Shown: in pieces, positions 1-10,305 of the stretch | Position numbering within the stretch: the stretch's first letter is position 1 | Layout of the letters: each line of letters opens with the position of its first letter | Assembly (NCBI GenBank): GCA_014529385.2 | Contig: CM043956.1 | Location: 65,042,620-65,106,619 of the forward strand | DNA length: 64,000 nucleotides | DNA from: Adiantum capillus-veneris | Taxonomy: Eukaryota; Streptophyta; Polypodiopsida; Polypodiales; Pteridaceae | Direction: 5' to 3' | Notes under the pieces: model-generated | Databases searched by the model: none | What the model was told of the DNA's origin: nothing | What the model saw: only the letters and a program-made list of their open reading frames with translations | Translations under genes and position numbers: made by a program

Positions 1-432
1 GGCATGAACTTTTGTCCTTAAGCTTTCATTCTTGCATGCCCAAATGCCTAAAATCTGTTTAACAATGAGAAGTGCATCTCCCTTTACCATGAGACGTTTT
101 ATCCCTTGGCCAATGCACATCTTCAAACCATGAAGTAGTGTGTCGTATTCTGCTTCATTGTTGCTAGTTGAACCTGGTAGATTGACCTTCTCTTTCATGA
201 CCACCTCTCCACTTGGGTTGAGCAACACTAGCCCTCCCCCTGCTTTTCCTGTGGCTCGACGAAAAGCTCCATCAAAGAACAAGGTAAAAGCATTGGGAAT
301 ACTTTTTGGTGGTGGCAATGGTAGGGTCTTTACTTGAGGCACCTTAATTTCCTTCTCATGTACCCTATAAGTGAGAATCCCTGCTAATTGTGCACGCACA
401 CTATCTTCTACCTTGAAAGAGTATTGGAACTC
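1..432 (-). pseudogene. Second RNase H (plant/archaeal type) of element A, partial
   Basis: Continues in frame from the main pol ORF after a TAA at 433-435 and stays open to the window edge. The expected acidic residues are visible: Asp in LFFDGAF, Glu in SNNEAEYDT, Asp in KGDALLIV. This is the additional RNase H of Tat-type elements, thought to help degrade RNA in the RNA:DNA hybrid during reverse transcription. Integrase should follow outside the window. Because a stop separates it from RT, its expression would need readthrough, or this copy is dead; element B has the same TAA. Confidence 0.8.
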
Positions 433-3171
433 TTATAACTCCATAATCCACTTTGAGATCCTAGTACTAAGATTCATTTGAGATGACACCCAAGGGAACA
501 AATTTTCTGCAGTGAGAATTACAAAAGGTTTTGGTAGTAGGTAGGATCTAAACTTTCTCACCGCAAACATGAGAGAAAGAATCATGAGTTCTGCTTCTGT
601 GTAGTCTCTCTCCAAAGCATTCATGACCCTCCTAGCAAAGTAGATGGGTCGCATCCTTGTACTGTGGGGATCTTGTTGTAGCAACACAGCACCAATTGTT
701 TCCCTTCCAACACTAGAGCTAACAAAGAATGTGTACTCCCAACAAGGAGGCATGAGTGTTGGTAGCTCTGACAAAATGACTTTAATGTTACAAAAATACT
801 CTTCAAGCTCATCAGACCATGCAAATTCTACTTGTTGTGTCAACTTTTGCAAAGGATGAAGCAACTCCGAGGCTAAGTGAATGAAGCGTGACATATACTT
901 CACCTTTTGAATGAATGAGATGACCTCCTTAATACTCTTGGGTGATGGTAGCTCAATAAGAGCCTTTGCCTTTGAAGGATCCACTTCAATGCCTTTGTAA
1001 GAAACTTTATGACCAAGCAAGATTACTTCATCCTCACCTATATGGCACTTATCGGGGTTGAGTTGACCTCCCATGTCGTAGAGCTTCTTTAAACCTTCTT
1101 CTACCCTTTGTAGATGCAATGATTTTGAGCTATAAATACAGAAATCATCAATGAACACCCTAATTGACTTTCCAAAGAATGCTTGAAACACCATATTCAT
1201 GAAGCGTTGGAAAGTTGCAGGAGCATTTGTCAGGCCAAATGGCATGACTCTAAAAGCATAACAACCCCAAGGAGTGATAAAGGTTGTTTTCAATTGATCC
1301 TCCAATGCGATACCTATTTGAAAGTAACCCGAGTAGCCATCACACACAGTGTACTTCTCATGACCAGCTACTTCATTTAGTATCTCATCCTGAAATGGGA
1401 GGGGAAAGTGATCTCTTTTTGTTGCCTCATTGAGTGGACGGTAATCCACACACACCCTCCACTTTCCGTTTTTCTTAGGAGTGACAACAACGGGAGAGAC
1501 CCACTCTGAATTCTCCACTGGATAAATGAAACCTGCTTCTAGAAGCTTTCTTACCTTCTTGAGTAAAGCCTGCTCCTTGATGACTCCTAGCCTTCGTAGC
1601 TTCTGAGCCTTGGGTGTGGCCTCTGGCTTCAACTCAATTTTGTGTTGAACAGCATCTACTCCACGCACATCGGTGTAGTCTTTAGCAAAAATCCTAGGAA
1701 ATTTCCTTAGCACACATTTGAACTCCTCTCTTTCATCCTTTGTAAGTGTTGTTGATAGAATACCTTCCAGCATCCCTTCATCTTGAACACCTTCGTTCTC
1801 TTGAGGACCTACCTCCTCCAAGCCTTGACAAGAGGTCTCTTGGTTGCTTGGCTTAAACCTTACCCCCATGACTTCGATGGAAGACTCCTCTTCAGTAATG
1901 CTGCCGCTACTTTCTTCTTCTGAAGTGCTATCGGTCCAACCTTCTTCCGTCTCACTTTGAGATGATTCTTCATGGAGCTCCTCTTGGCATTGCTCCTTCA
2001 TGTCAAAGACAACCTTCTTATGATTGTCATTCCTGCAAATTAATTTCCCACTCTCCCAATCCTGCAAAGCTCGCATTTTCATTAGCCATGGTCTTCCTAG
2101 GATAAATGGATAACCACTTCCCTTGGTCGACATAACATAAAAATCCACTGCCTTCTTAATGCCAAAGGCCTCCACAAAAACATTTTTACAAATTCCTACG
2201 CACCTAGCCTTGCTATTGTTTGCCATTTTCACTTTGATTTCAGGTGTCTCATGGATGTGCATGCCTAGTCTTTGCATGAGTCCCTCTGTCATGATGCAAA
2301 TTTGTGCACCCCCATCCACTAGACCTTTCCTAACCAATCTCCCTTTGATGTAACAGTCTAGCACCGGTGTAATGTCCTCATTCATTTCAGCTTGTGCAAT
2401 TTTTACAACAGGCACACTCTCTTTTACCTTTCTCCTAGTGCTAACTGCCCTTGTTAAATCCCTCCTAACTTGTGGACATAATGCAAGAAATTGAGGCCAT
2501 GAAATATCAGGACCCTTACCTCTCATGTCTTCCAACAAGTTGTACGGAGCCATACCATGTCCAAGAGGGAAGTCTTGGAGGTTGATACGACGTCGAGTCC
2601 TCTTGGTTTCCTTGGTTTCCTTTGCCTTCTTGCCTTGTCCATGGTCACTCTGTGATGTGACTCCTTCTTTCTCTTTACCTTTTCGTCGGCCACGCTTAAT
2701 GCCATTGGCTTCCATGTCAACCTCATTTGAATTTGTCACCTCTACCACATGCACATTTGGATCTGGCAAAGGTGGAACTCCTTCTACCCCTTGTGGAGGT
2801 GGTCTTGGTCCATTTGGCCTTTGTAGAAGCCTTGGTTGTTGACAAGCTCCTTCTCCTGCATTCACCACTGGGTAATTCAAGTTAGGTCTCCCTGGCTCTC
2901 CACGGGGCCAAGGACAATTATACATCCCATGTCCAGACTCTCCGCAATTCCAACATTGCAAGACTCTCCTAGGTCGTGGGTCTCGCTCTTCAGACTTCTT
3001 TGCTTGTCCCTTTGGACCTACGGCTTGTGCAAGGTGAATTGACAGGCTGCTTAAGGATTCATTTAACTTCTCAATCACTTCCGCCGTTACCTCAGGAAGC
3101 TCCTTAGATGTTGATGCTTGTGACTTACCTTTGGGTCTAAGACCTTCTATTGGAACCTCCCCCTTAAGCAC
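433..3171 (-). pseudogene. Element A gag C-terminus, protease, reverse transcriptase and RNase H
   Basis: A 912-codon open frame. In order: a CCHC zinc knuckle (CWNCGESGHGMYNC, about residue 73), a basic/acidic linker, an aspartic protease with LVDGGA in place of the usual D-S/T-G-A followed by ILGRPW, then RT with VCVDYRPLNEAT, GYFQIGIA, FRVMPFGLTNAPATF and the catalytic FIDD box, then the first RNase H. It encodes the enzymes that copy element RNA into DNA in cytoplasmic particles. The frame is offset from gag by a one-base deletion near 3160 (compare B), so Gag-Pol would not be made as one protein. It ends at a TAA shared with B. RT itself is intact here, unlike in B. Confidence 0.9.
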
Positions 3172-3671
3172 TTGAGTTTCCTATATTTCTCAGTAGCCCT
3201 AGTTTCAGCTGCATCAAAGGTAGCAGGTGCACCCGCCTCAACTTTTACCTTAAGGTCAGGAAAGAGTCCGGCTATGAACCTCTCCTTCTTTAGAAATTCT
3301 GCACCATCACCAGGGTTAGCAACATTTCGTATCCATAGAGCCCAAAGACGTAGGAACTCTTGCTTGTACAAGTAGTAGTCATCTAAGTCTTTTTGCTTAT
3401 GAGAAACAATGTCTTGCCATAGCTTTTGAGTGTTTTGGGGATCAAAGAAGTATCTCTTGAAATGATTGACAACTTCCATGTAATTTTCTTTAACTTCCTC
3501 AAGCAAAGAGTCAAACCAAGTGCTAGCATCTTTCCTAAGGACTACCTCAAACATTTCTACACGTTCTTGATCAGTTACTATCCTCTTGATACGACAAAAC
3601 ATCTTGAAATTTGCCAAACATAATTCTGCATCCTCTCCAGGCTCTCCAAAGAAAAGAGGATATCCAGACAT
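3147..3671 (-). pseudogene. Element A Gag, N-terminal part
   Basis: Gag capsid region, starting at the Met of MSGYPLFFGEPGEDAE, which is also present in B. An upstream in-frame ATG at 3758 adds 29 residues not found in B and is a less likely start. It contains a retrotransposon Gag core with DASTWFDSL and FLKKERFIAGLFPDLK. After about 170 codons the frame shifts (RGRFQ-stop) through loss of one base in a G run near 3160; the rest of Gag continues in the next frame. Gag would form the cytoplasmic particle that packages RNA. Very close to the Gag of B. Confidence 0.88.
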
Positions 3672-3764
3672 TTTTATCCATTGAATTGATTTCAAAGTGA
3701 CGCGTTTTGTTTTTTCTTTCTTTAAAAGATCTACACAATAATATTCTCTAAATTGCAATCTATT

Positions 3765-3983
3765 CTACAACAAAATAAAAATATTCACATCAAATGACCT
3801 ATGGTAATCAATGAGAGGTAGGATGACAGGGTTTGGTGACGCGAGAATTTCTCCTACTCTTTGGGCACCAAACATGAACACCATACGTTGTTGAAAATGG
3901 ATTTTTGTACTAATTGCAATGTTTATTCTAATGTGTGAAGTGAAATGAAAGAGGAAAACCTCTATTCTTGGGCCATTATCCAT
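3765..3983 (-). CDS. Accessory ORF a2 of element A (72 aa), unknown family
   Basis: Small ORF between the primer site and gag. I do not recognise the family. It is a paralogue of the ORF just upstream (a1) and an orthologue of 15401-15619 in B and 52344-52559 in I. Shared pattern: MxNGP start, HI-x-IN, FQQ-MV, FGA, a turn with NPVILPL, and an alternating hydrophobic C-terminus (FDVxxFILL). Predicted mostly beta-strand by pattern, with no signal peptide or membrane helix. It differs from the B copy at 12 of 72 residues, far more than a1 does (3 of 70). In A it lies directly against gag, with the larger B modules missing. Confidence 0.55.
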   Translation of the reverse strand: MDNGPRIEVFLFHFTSHIRINIAISTKIHFQQRMVFMFGAQRVGEILASPNPVILPLIDYHRSFDVNIFILL

Positions 3984-4004
3984 TGTCTATGCATGACCTT
4001 ATGC

Positions 4005-4217
4005 TTAAAACAAAACAAAAATATAGACGTCCAAACTAAGGTCGTACCTAATGAGAGGCAAAATAAAAGGATTTACTGATGCGTTTATCTCTGCCAACCT
4101 AAGAGGACCTAAAATTCTACGAATTACACGTTGAAATTGCAACTTAGTACTAACAATTATGTGTACCTTTTGCCTTGCAATGGGAATGAAGGGATCATAC
4201 AAATTCTCGTGATTCAT
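4005..4217 (-). CDS. Accessory ORF a1 of element A (70 aa), unknown family
   Basis: First ORF after the primer site of A. It differs from B's a1 at only 3 of 70 residues. It resembles a2 in plan: a hydrophobic/basic N-terminal half (VHIIVSTKLQFQRVIRRI), then GPLRLAEI, NPFILPLIRY, and a terminal LDVYIFVLF ending at the stop. Two adjacent paralogues that both keep Met, length and stop suggest coding function rather than chance. No known domain is recognised. Its position matches that of the extra ORF1 described upstream of gag in Ogre-type elements, but I see no sequence basis for homology with that protein. Confidence 0.55.
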   Translation of the reverse strand: MNHENLYDPFIPIARQKVHIIVSTKLQFQRVIRRILGPLRLAEINASVNPFILPLIRYDLSLDVYIFVLF

Positions 4218-4272
4218 GCAAGCTACTTGATTATGCTAAAGGTTGAGCCTACACAAAACATACACAAGCCTG

Positions 4273-4290
4273 TCCTCCGTGGGGGCACCA
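4273..4290 (-). promoter_or_regulatory. Primer binding site of element A
   Basis: On the minus strand TGGTGCCCCCACGGAGGA begins four bases after the LTR end. The same 18-mer follows the 5' LTR of B and, with one change near its start, that of I. A TGG start fits pairing to a tRNA CCA end. I cannot name the tRNA from memory. Confidence 0.75.
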
Positions 4291-5132
4291 AAATTGAGGC
4301 GGTCCGGGGCGGGCTACAAGAGAGGCGACCTCTAAACACCCCTCAAGGCGCCCGTGCTGCTCAATTGGGGCTGGGGCAACCACAAGCACAACACAACAAC
4401 AAACCCACAGCCAAACCCAAACAAGATAGGGGCACCACCTAGTTATGGTATGCGAACTAGGACGCAAGAGAGATTTTGGCACAACCAAGAAGATGCACCA
4501 CACAACATACACAAGCAACCTCACACCAAGACACACATGAAATGGACCAGAGAGAGCTAGAGCAAAGGAAAGAGAGAGAGGAAAGGATCTTGTGTAATAC
4601 CTTATTTGTGACTTGCAAATGGAGATGGTTCGTTATGATGCTATCATAGAACTTGTACAAACTCACTCAATGCTTAGTGATTGCTAAACATTGACAAAAC
4701 ACACACACACTGTCTTAGGGTGTGGGAGACCTCTCACCACAATACCCTCTTACAATGGACAAAAAAATGGCAATGAAAAACACACTAAAACACTTTCTAA
4801 AATCAAGATCAATCGATAAAAACTCAAAATACACAAGTCACCTTGAATTCACCAAACCGTATTGTACAAATGGAAGGACGAAGATTTGAACGTCGAATCA
4901 CTCCTTTGATGCACCAAACCTCAATTTATTGATGATGAAGGAGCATATACAACAGTGGTTTTGAGATTTGTGGAACTCACGCTCTCTCACTTGCAATGTG
5001 TAGCTTGAAGGCTTCTCTCACACCAAGAGTGAAGCTCACAAGTGGTTGCTACACCTAAGTCTCTCCTCACGCATAGAGTGTTGGGGTGCTATGTGAGATA
5101 TTGGAGGTTGTTTTACAAGAAGGAGAGGGGCC

Positions 5133-5140
5133 TATTTATA
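5133..5140 (-). promoter_or_regulatory. TATA box in LTR of element A
   Basis: TATAAATA on the minus strand in a GC-richer context (CCTATAAATAGGCCCC), identical in context in both B LTRs. It would start element transcription roughly 30 bases downstream. Confidence 0.65.
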
Positions 5141-5316
5141 GGTTTGAGACACCTCATTAAGATTATTGGAAATCCTATTTTACAAGCTAACAAATCAGGA
5201 TTATGATTTTTTGAATATCAAAACAATGCGGGCCTTCTTTGTCTGCTTGAGTCATGGGTGTGGGCTCAAAAGAGAGCATTATTGATGGTAGATAAGGTGA
5301 AAGTAAGTTTTAAGGA

Positions 5317-5319
<3 letters not shown>

Positions 5320-5362
<43 letters not shown>
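5320..5362. repeat. AG microsatellite in LTR A
   Basis: About 43 bp of AG. The same site holds about 23 bp in the B 5' LTR and about 50 bp in the B 3' LTR. Confidence 0.95.
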
Positions 5363-5364
<2 letters not shown>

Positions 5365-6976
5365 ACTATACATGTCTTTAGGTGAGGTGTCTTTTATGGT
5401 TAGGTCAATGCTATTTTGTGTTAGTATGTTAGTCGTTAGTAATCACTAGAAAGTTAATGTTACATTTACAATGGGTAGAGTGAGTTGATTTGATGAAGGA
5501 AGAGGGGTGAATTAAAAGAGAATCATTGAGATGGTGAAGCTTTGAAGAAGCTTGAACTCACCCTTGTGTAGATTGTGGAAAAAATGACCGCTGGTCTTCT
5601 TCTTCTTCTTCGCTTCTTTACGCCGCCGCCACGGTTGACCACCACGATGAAAAGAGAATTTGTTGACGAAAAATCCTCAATTTGCAGAAGTTATCATGGT
5701 TAAGATGCTGAATTTTAGATATTTTAGGAGAGGTAAATGAAATTGTAACATAGAAGCAATAGAGAGAGACATGGAGAGGGTGTATGTATGTAGAGGTTCA
5801 TAAAAGAACTATAGGGATGAGAGAGAAGGGTAATGGTGAAGAGGGTGGGAGAAGCCATGGAAATTGCAGGTTTGAGTGAGGGAAGGAGAGGGAGGGATGT
5901 GTAAGAGTGAGTAGGTGTGTGGAAGGGTGAGAGAAAACTAAGGGCTACTTGTGAGAAAAGTGGGCAGACTGGGGTCCACTCAAAAAATCATAGCTCACCG
6001 CTGGTAGCTCCAAAAATCATGAAAAACTTTGAGGTGATTGTTCAGAGCGTGGGCTACATTTTCTCTTTTGACCACCGCTCCAAATTCGGAGTGGAGATAG
6101 GTGCCAAAATTCTCACCAAAAAGCCTGTTTTTTATGCCTGCAAAAGTCTTTTAGTGGCCCCCTCCTTTGTTGAATTTGTACAATGCATCCAAGAGTGAGC
6201 CCCTCCTTTGTCATATTATAATACAAAGCATTCAAGTTGCCCTTGACCCATGCATGGAGGAGGATTATTGGTGAAATAAGAAATATATACATGGTGGGAC
6301 TAGTGTATGGACTATTCATGGACTTTAGCTCAATGAGGACATGGTGTTAGAATAATGAGTAAAAATAATAATAAAAATATGGAGGAGTTATGGATATGGA
6401 AAGATATTGGAATCATATGATATGGTCCCCCTTTGAATTATTTTGGGTGAAAGAGGAAAAGGTATGCAAGTAAATAATATAATAAAAGTAACCAATGAGT
6501 AGAAATCAATTTTTTGTTTTCACGAGGGTGAGGGTGAAAATGTGGGAGTGATTTGTATAAAGGAAAAATATGAGGTTAGAGTATGTACATATTGGCAAAA
6601 AATATAATTATGGTGTAAGAGGATGAAAGAAGATGTACATAGGTTTAATAAAACACACACCTAAGTAGAAATATTTAAATAAAATACCAAAATAATTATA
6701 AAAAATCCCTATATTTAGACCATATATACAATGAAATATTTACACACAAAGAGGCCATAATATACTTTTATTTTTTTATTTTTTTTATTTTTTTTTGGCT
6801 CACCTAGCCCAGTGACTAGCTAGCTGAGGGTTTTTTAAGAAGATATGGGAAAAGTCCCGTGACTCACGCACGCCTATGTACAGTGAAATGGTAGGGATAG
6901 CCAAAGTGTTTGGGTGATATTGGTAGGGTAATATAACTCACTGTGGCAATTACAAAGAGCCGAAAAACGGCTATCA

Positions 6977-8060
6977 ATAGATGCTAGTGAGCGTAGTCGC
7001 ACTATTCCACTTGTAAATCCTCTTGCTTCTGATAAGTCAATGAAGAGCTCAGTTTTTGCGTACATGATTTTTGTAAAAGAGTCTCTAAAAGATACTAATG
7101 TTTCATCAAATGTAAATGGTAGGAATCAAGAAGATTTAGACTTGTCTAATTTTCTAGAAGGATTCCAAGATGTGTTCATCGATGATATCTCTATGGACTT
7201 ACCTCAAAAACGAGGGGATGATGACCATCGCATTGAGCTCCTTCCTGGAAGCATACCACCTAACAAGCCTCTTTATCGAGTCTCACAAGCTCAACAAGAG
7301 GAGATCATGAGGCAAGTACAAGAGCTGGTAGACAAAGGAATGGTGAGGCCTAGTTCCTCTCCCTTTTGTTCTCCAGTCCTTTTCGTGCAAAGAAAGATGG
7401 TACATACCGTATGTGTGTGGACTATCAAGCACTAAACCATATCACTATCAAAAACAAATTTCCCATACCTTGGGTAGAAGATCTGTTTGATAAGATCAAG
7501 GCTCCACCTACTTCAGTAGGATTGACCTTAAGAGTGGCTATCATAAAATAAGGATAGTGGATGAAGATATCTTAAAGACCGCGTTTCGCACAACGTTTGG
7601 TCTTTATGAATATCTAGTCATGCCTTTTGGCTTGACTAATGCACCAGCTATGTTCAATCGTTTGATGGAGAAAATTTTTAGAACATACCGCAAATTCACT
7701 GGAGTGTTTTTTGATGATATCATCATCTACTCCAAGTCTTTGGAGGAACATAAGCAACATCTCCAAGTGATTTTTCAAGGATTGAGGGAGAACAAGCTTT
7801 TTCTCAACCAAAAGAAAAGTGAATTCTTCCTTCAAGAGATTCAATACCTAGGTCATATTATCTCTAAAGATGGTATCCAAATGGATCCATCAAAGTTAGA
7901 GGTAATAAAAGCATGGCCTAACCCAAGAAATCTACATGAGCTAAGAGCTTTGTTGGTATGTGCGCATATTATAGATGCTTCATAGCAAAATTCTCTCAAG
8001 TAGCAGGACCACTACACGACTTAACTAAGAAGAACGTTAAGTTTGTATGAACTACTAAGG
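6977..8060 (+). pseudogene. Element C reverse transcriptase, frameshifted
   Basis: RT in at least three frames: the N-terminal lead-in (FLEGFQDVFIDD, HRIELLPGS, PLYRVS) to about 7370, then KDGTYRMCVDYQALNHIT, then after a break near 7540 FGLYEYLVMPFGLTNAPAMF and a catalytic box reading FFDD instead of Y/F-V/I-DD, followed by LGHIISKDGI. The protein cannot be made as one chain. The beginning is cut by the insertion of A at 6976. Confidence 0.88.
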
Positions 8061-8797
8061 AGAAAAATGCTTTTGAAAAGATCAAAGAGAAGCTTACTTA
8101 CCAACCAGTCCTCGTGCTTTCGGATCTCTCAAAGCCGTTTGAGGTCCAATGTGATGCTTGTGGTGATTGCCTTGGAGCAGTTTTGCTTCAAGAAGGGCAT
8201 GCCATAGCATATGAGAGCCGAAGGCTCAATATTGATGAACGAGTCTTGGGCATTTTTAAGAAAGAGATTTTAGTTGTTCTACATGTCCTAGACACATGGA
8301 AGCACTACATATTGGGGACTCCATTTATCAAGTATTTCATGACGCAAACCAAGCTTTCCGACAAACAAATGAGGTGGGAAAATTTTCTTTCGCAATATAG
8401 TTTCCATATTGCTCACATAGCTGGTAAGCACAATCAAGTGGTCAATGCACTTTCACGACGACCCAAAGTTAATACGGTGTCTATAGCTACTCACAATGAT
8501 CTATCCTCTATGATAGATGAGTATGCTACTGACCCTGACTTTAGAGACATAATGTCAGCACTTGCTTTGGGGAAGAAAGAGGAACCATTCACCTTGCAGG
8601 ATGGTTATCTTCTCCACGGCAATAGGCAATGTGTTACCCATTCCCTTCGTGAGAAAGTTATGTATGAATCCCATGATCCTCCATATGCGGGCCATAGAGG
8701 TATTCAACCTACTCTCCGAGGAGTAGAGACGTACTTCTATTGGCCTACCATGAAAGTATGTTTCAAAATGTGTAGTATGCCAAAAGACCAAGTATGA
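8061..8797 (+). pseudogene. Element C RNase H and integrase zinc-finger region
   Basis: Open mainly from 8114. RNase H: LSKPFEVQCDACGDCLGAVLLQ, IAYESRRL, KEILVVLHVLDTWKHYI and the tether VNALSRRP. It then enters the integrase N-terminal HHCC region (ESHDPPYAGHRG, YFYWPTMK). The two Cys of the finger are disturbed by a frameshift near 8780. RNase H removes the RNA template; the finger helps integrase multimerise. Confidence 0.85.
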
Positions 8798-8828
8798 TAG
8801 AGGGAAGCAACCTGGATTACTCCAGCCA

Positions 8829-9527
8829 TTGCCTATCCCAAATTCACCATGGGAGAGTATATCCATGGATTTCATCTTTGGATTACCCAATTCTATCCAT
8901 GGGAATACAAGAATATGGACAATAGTTGACAGGTTTAGCAAGCAAGCACGTTTTATTCCTGTCAAAAAGACTACTAAGGCACATCAAATGGCAACTCTCT
9001 TCATATCTTAGATTTTCAAGCACCATGGATTACCCACATCCATTGTGTCAGATAGAGATCCTAGGATGACCAGTAATTTCTGGAAAGGTCTCTTTGAAAA
9101 TCTAGGAACAAGATTGAATTTCTCTTCGGCCTATCACCCACAAACGAATGGCCAAAGTGAGATAGCCAATCTTATGCTACTCGATCTACTCAATACTTAT
9201 GTTACTGAAGTAGATCAACGCTCACAATGGGAAAAGTATTTACCTCTTGTAGAGTATGCCTACAATAATACTGTAAATACTTCTATGGGAAAAGCACCTT
9301 TTGAGATTATTGAGGGAAGACCTAAAAGTCCCTTGCTACTCAAAGTACATGGGAAGATCTTCGCCGCCGATGAGTATAGCCGTGACCTACAAGAATCTTT
9401 TCAAAAGATTAAGGAGGCTATATCCATCTCTCAACAAAGGCAAAAAGCTGTTGTTGATAAGCACAGAAGAGCCTTAATGTTCAAAGAAATGATTGGGTCT
9501 TACTCAAGTTTCCTAAGACTCGATTAA
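8829..9527 (+). pseudogene. Element C integrase catalytic core
   Basis: Same frame with one internal TAG at 9009-9011. DDE residues are visible: Asp in SMDFIFGLP, Asp in VSDRDPRM, Glu in NGQSEIANL. Followed by the usual AYNNTVNTSMGKAPFEI segment. It would insert the DNA copy into the host chromosome. The internal stop and loss of frame after 9527 inactivate it. Confidence 0.88.
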
Positions 9528-9610
9528 GGCAAACGACGGGCAAAAATCCTATAGGCCATCAAAAGTATTATGCTAAACTAGCAAAAAGATACTATGGTCC
9601 TTTCCAAATA

Positions 9611-9946
9611 TTGAAGTCCATCAATGAGACGGCTTATCAACTCAAGTTGCCCAACCATTGGCTCATCCACAATGCCTTTCATGTAAGCCTACTTAAGCCC
9701 TACAAAGGAGATCCACCAACTGAACCAATTATTGAAGACCCTCCCGAAGTTGAAGACCAAGAAGAGGTGCTACAACCTGAAGCTGTTCCTCGGCATGAAG
9801 ACACGGTACTACGACATGGTAAGATTATCCAACGGTATCTTATTAAGTTCAAAAATTATCCTTTTGAAGATGCTAGATGGATGCAAGGAATACAGCTTAA
9901 GGATAGTATGAACCTTGTCAATGCTTACAATGCTACATTAGAGTAA
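9611..9946 (+). pseudogene. Element C integrase C-terminus with chromodomain
   Basis: Reads KLPNHWLIHNAFHVSLLKPY, the GPY/F-type end of chromoviral integrase, then an acidic linker and a chromodomain-like segment (YLIKFKNYPFEDARWMQ, with the W position of WKGY replaced). Chromodomains in this family bind modified histones and guide integration. It lies in a different frame from the core, so is separated by a frameshift near 9530. Confidence 0.8.
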
Positions 9947-10305
9947 GCAAAAGTACAAATTTCTTTTAAATGACTCATGTTTTTATCTTATAAGACTAGT
10001 CCTCGTTTTGATTGTGCACAAATTTAACTAGTATGCATGCTTAGAGTCATGTTTGTGATGACGACGTCTCTCAAACACCAAGTAGAATTTGTCACTCTAC
10101 TTTGGGAGAATGAAATGGACTAAAGAGCAGACATGCTTGCGTCAGCTATGTCTCCCAAGCACCAAATGGATTAGTCATCCATCTTGTAAAGATGTCGTAG
10201 GGTAAAAAGGGATCCTCTACCCGCTAAGTAAAATTGACTAATGATTAAGGCTTTATCTCTTCTACCTCATAGTCGAGGATGACTATGATTTCAAGAGAGA
10301 GTTAA
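9947..10305 (+). other. 3' untranslated region of element C
   Basis: Non-coding stretch between the last pol codon and the 3' LTR. A short purine run (AAGAGAGAG) at about 10293-10301 is a possible polypurine tract for plus-strand priming. Nothing else seen. Confidence 0.6.

Larger units (their letters stand above)
1..6976 (-). mobile_element. Ty3/gypsy LTR retrotransposon A (Tat-like, dual RNase H), truncated by window start
   Basis: Minus-strand element read from its 5' LTR at 6976 down to position 1; the integrase and 3' LTR lie outside the window. Order in element direction: LTR, primer site, two small accessory ORFs, gag, protease-RT-RNase H, second RNase H. This order and near-identical sequence match element B on the plus strand. 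The LTR ends abruptly at 6976 against the pol gene of element C, so A most likely inserted into C. A lacks about 1 kb of accessory coding sequence that B carries before gag. The dual RNase H places it with Tat/Ogre-like elements; the exact lineage is inference. Confidence 0.93.
4295..6976 (-). repeat. 5' LTR of element A (2682 bp)
   Basis: Bounded by TG...CA on the minus strand (starts TGATAGCCG at 6976, ends CGCCTCA at 4295). Near-identical to both B LTRs. It carries a TATA box, an AG microsatellite and an antisense 93-codon ORF (5917-6198) also found in the B 5' LTR. The first bases form a small hairpin (AGCCG, a T run, CGGCT). Confidence 0.93.
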
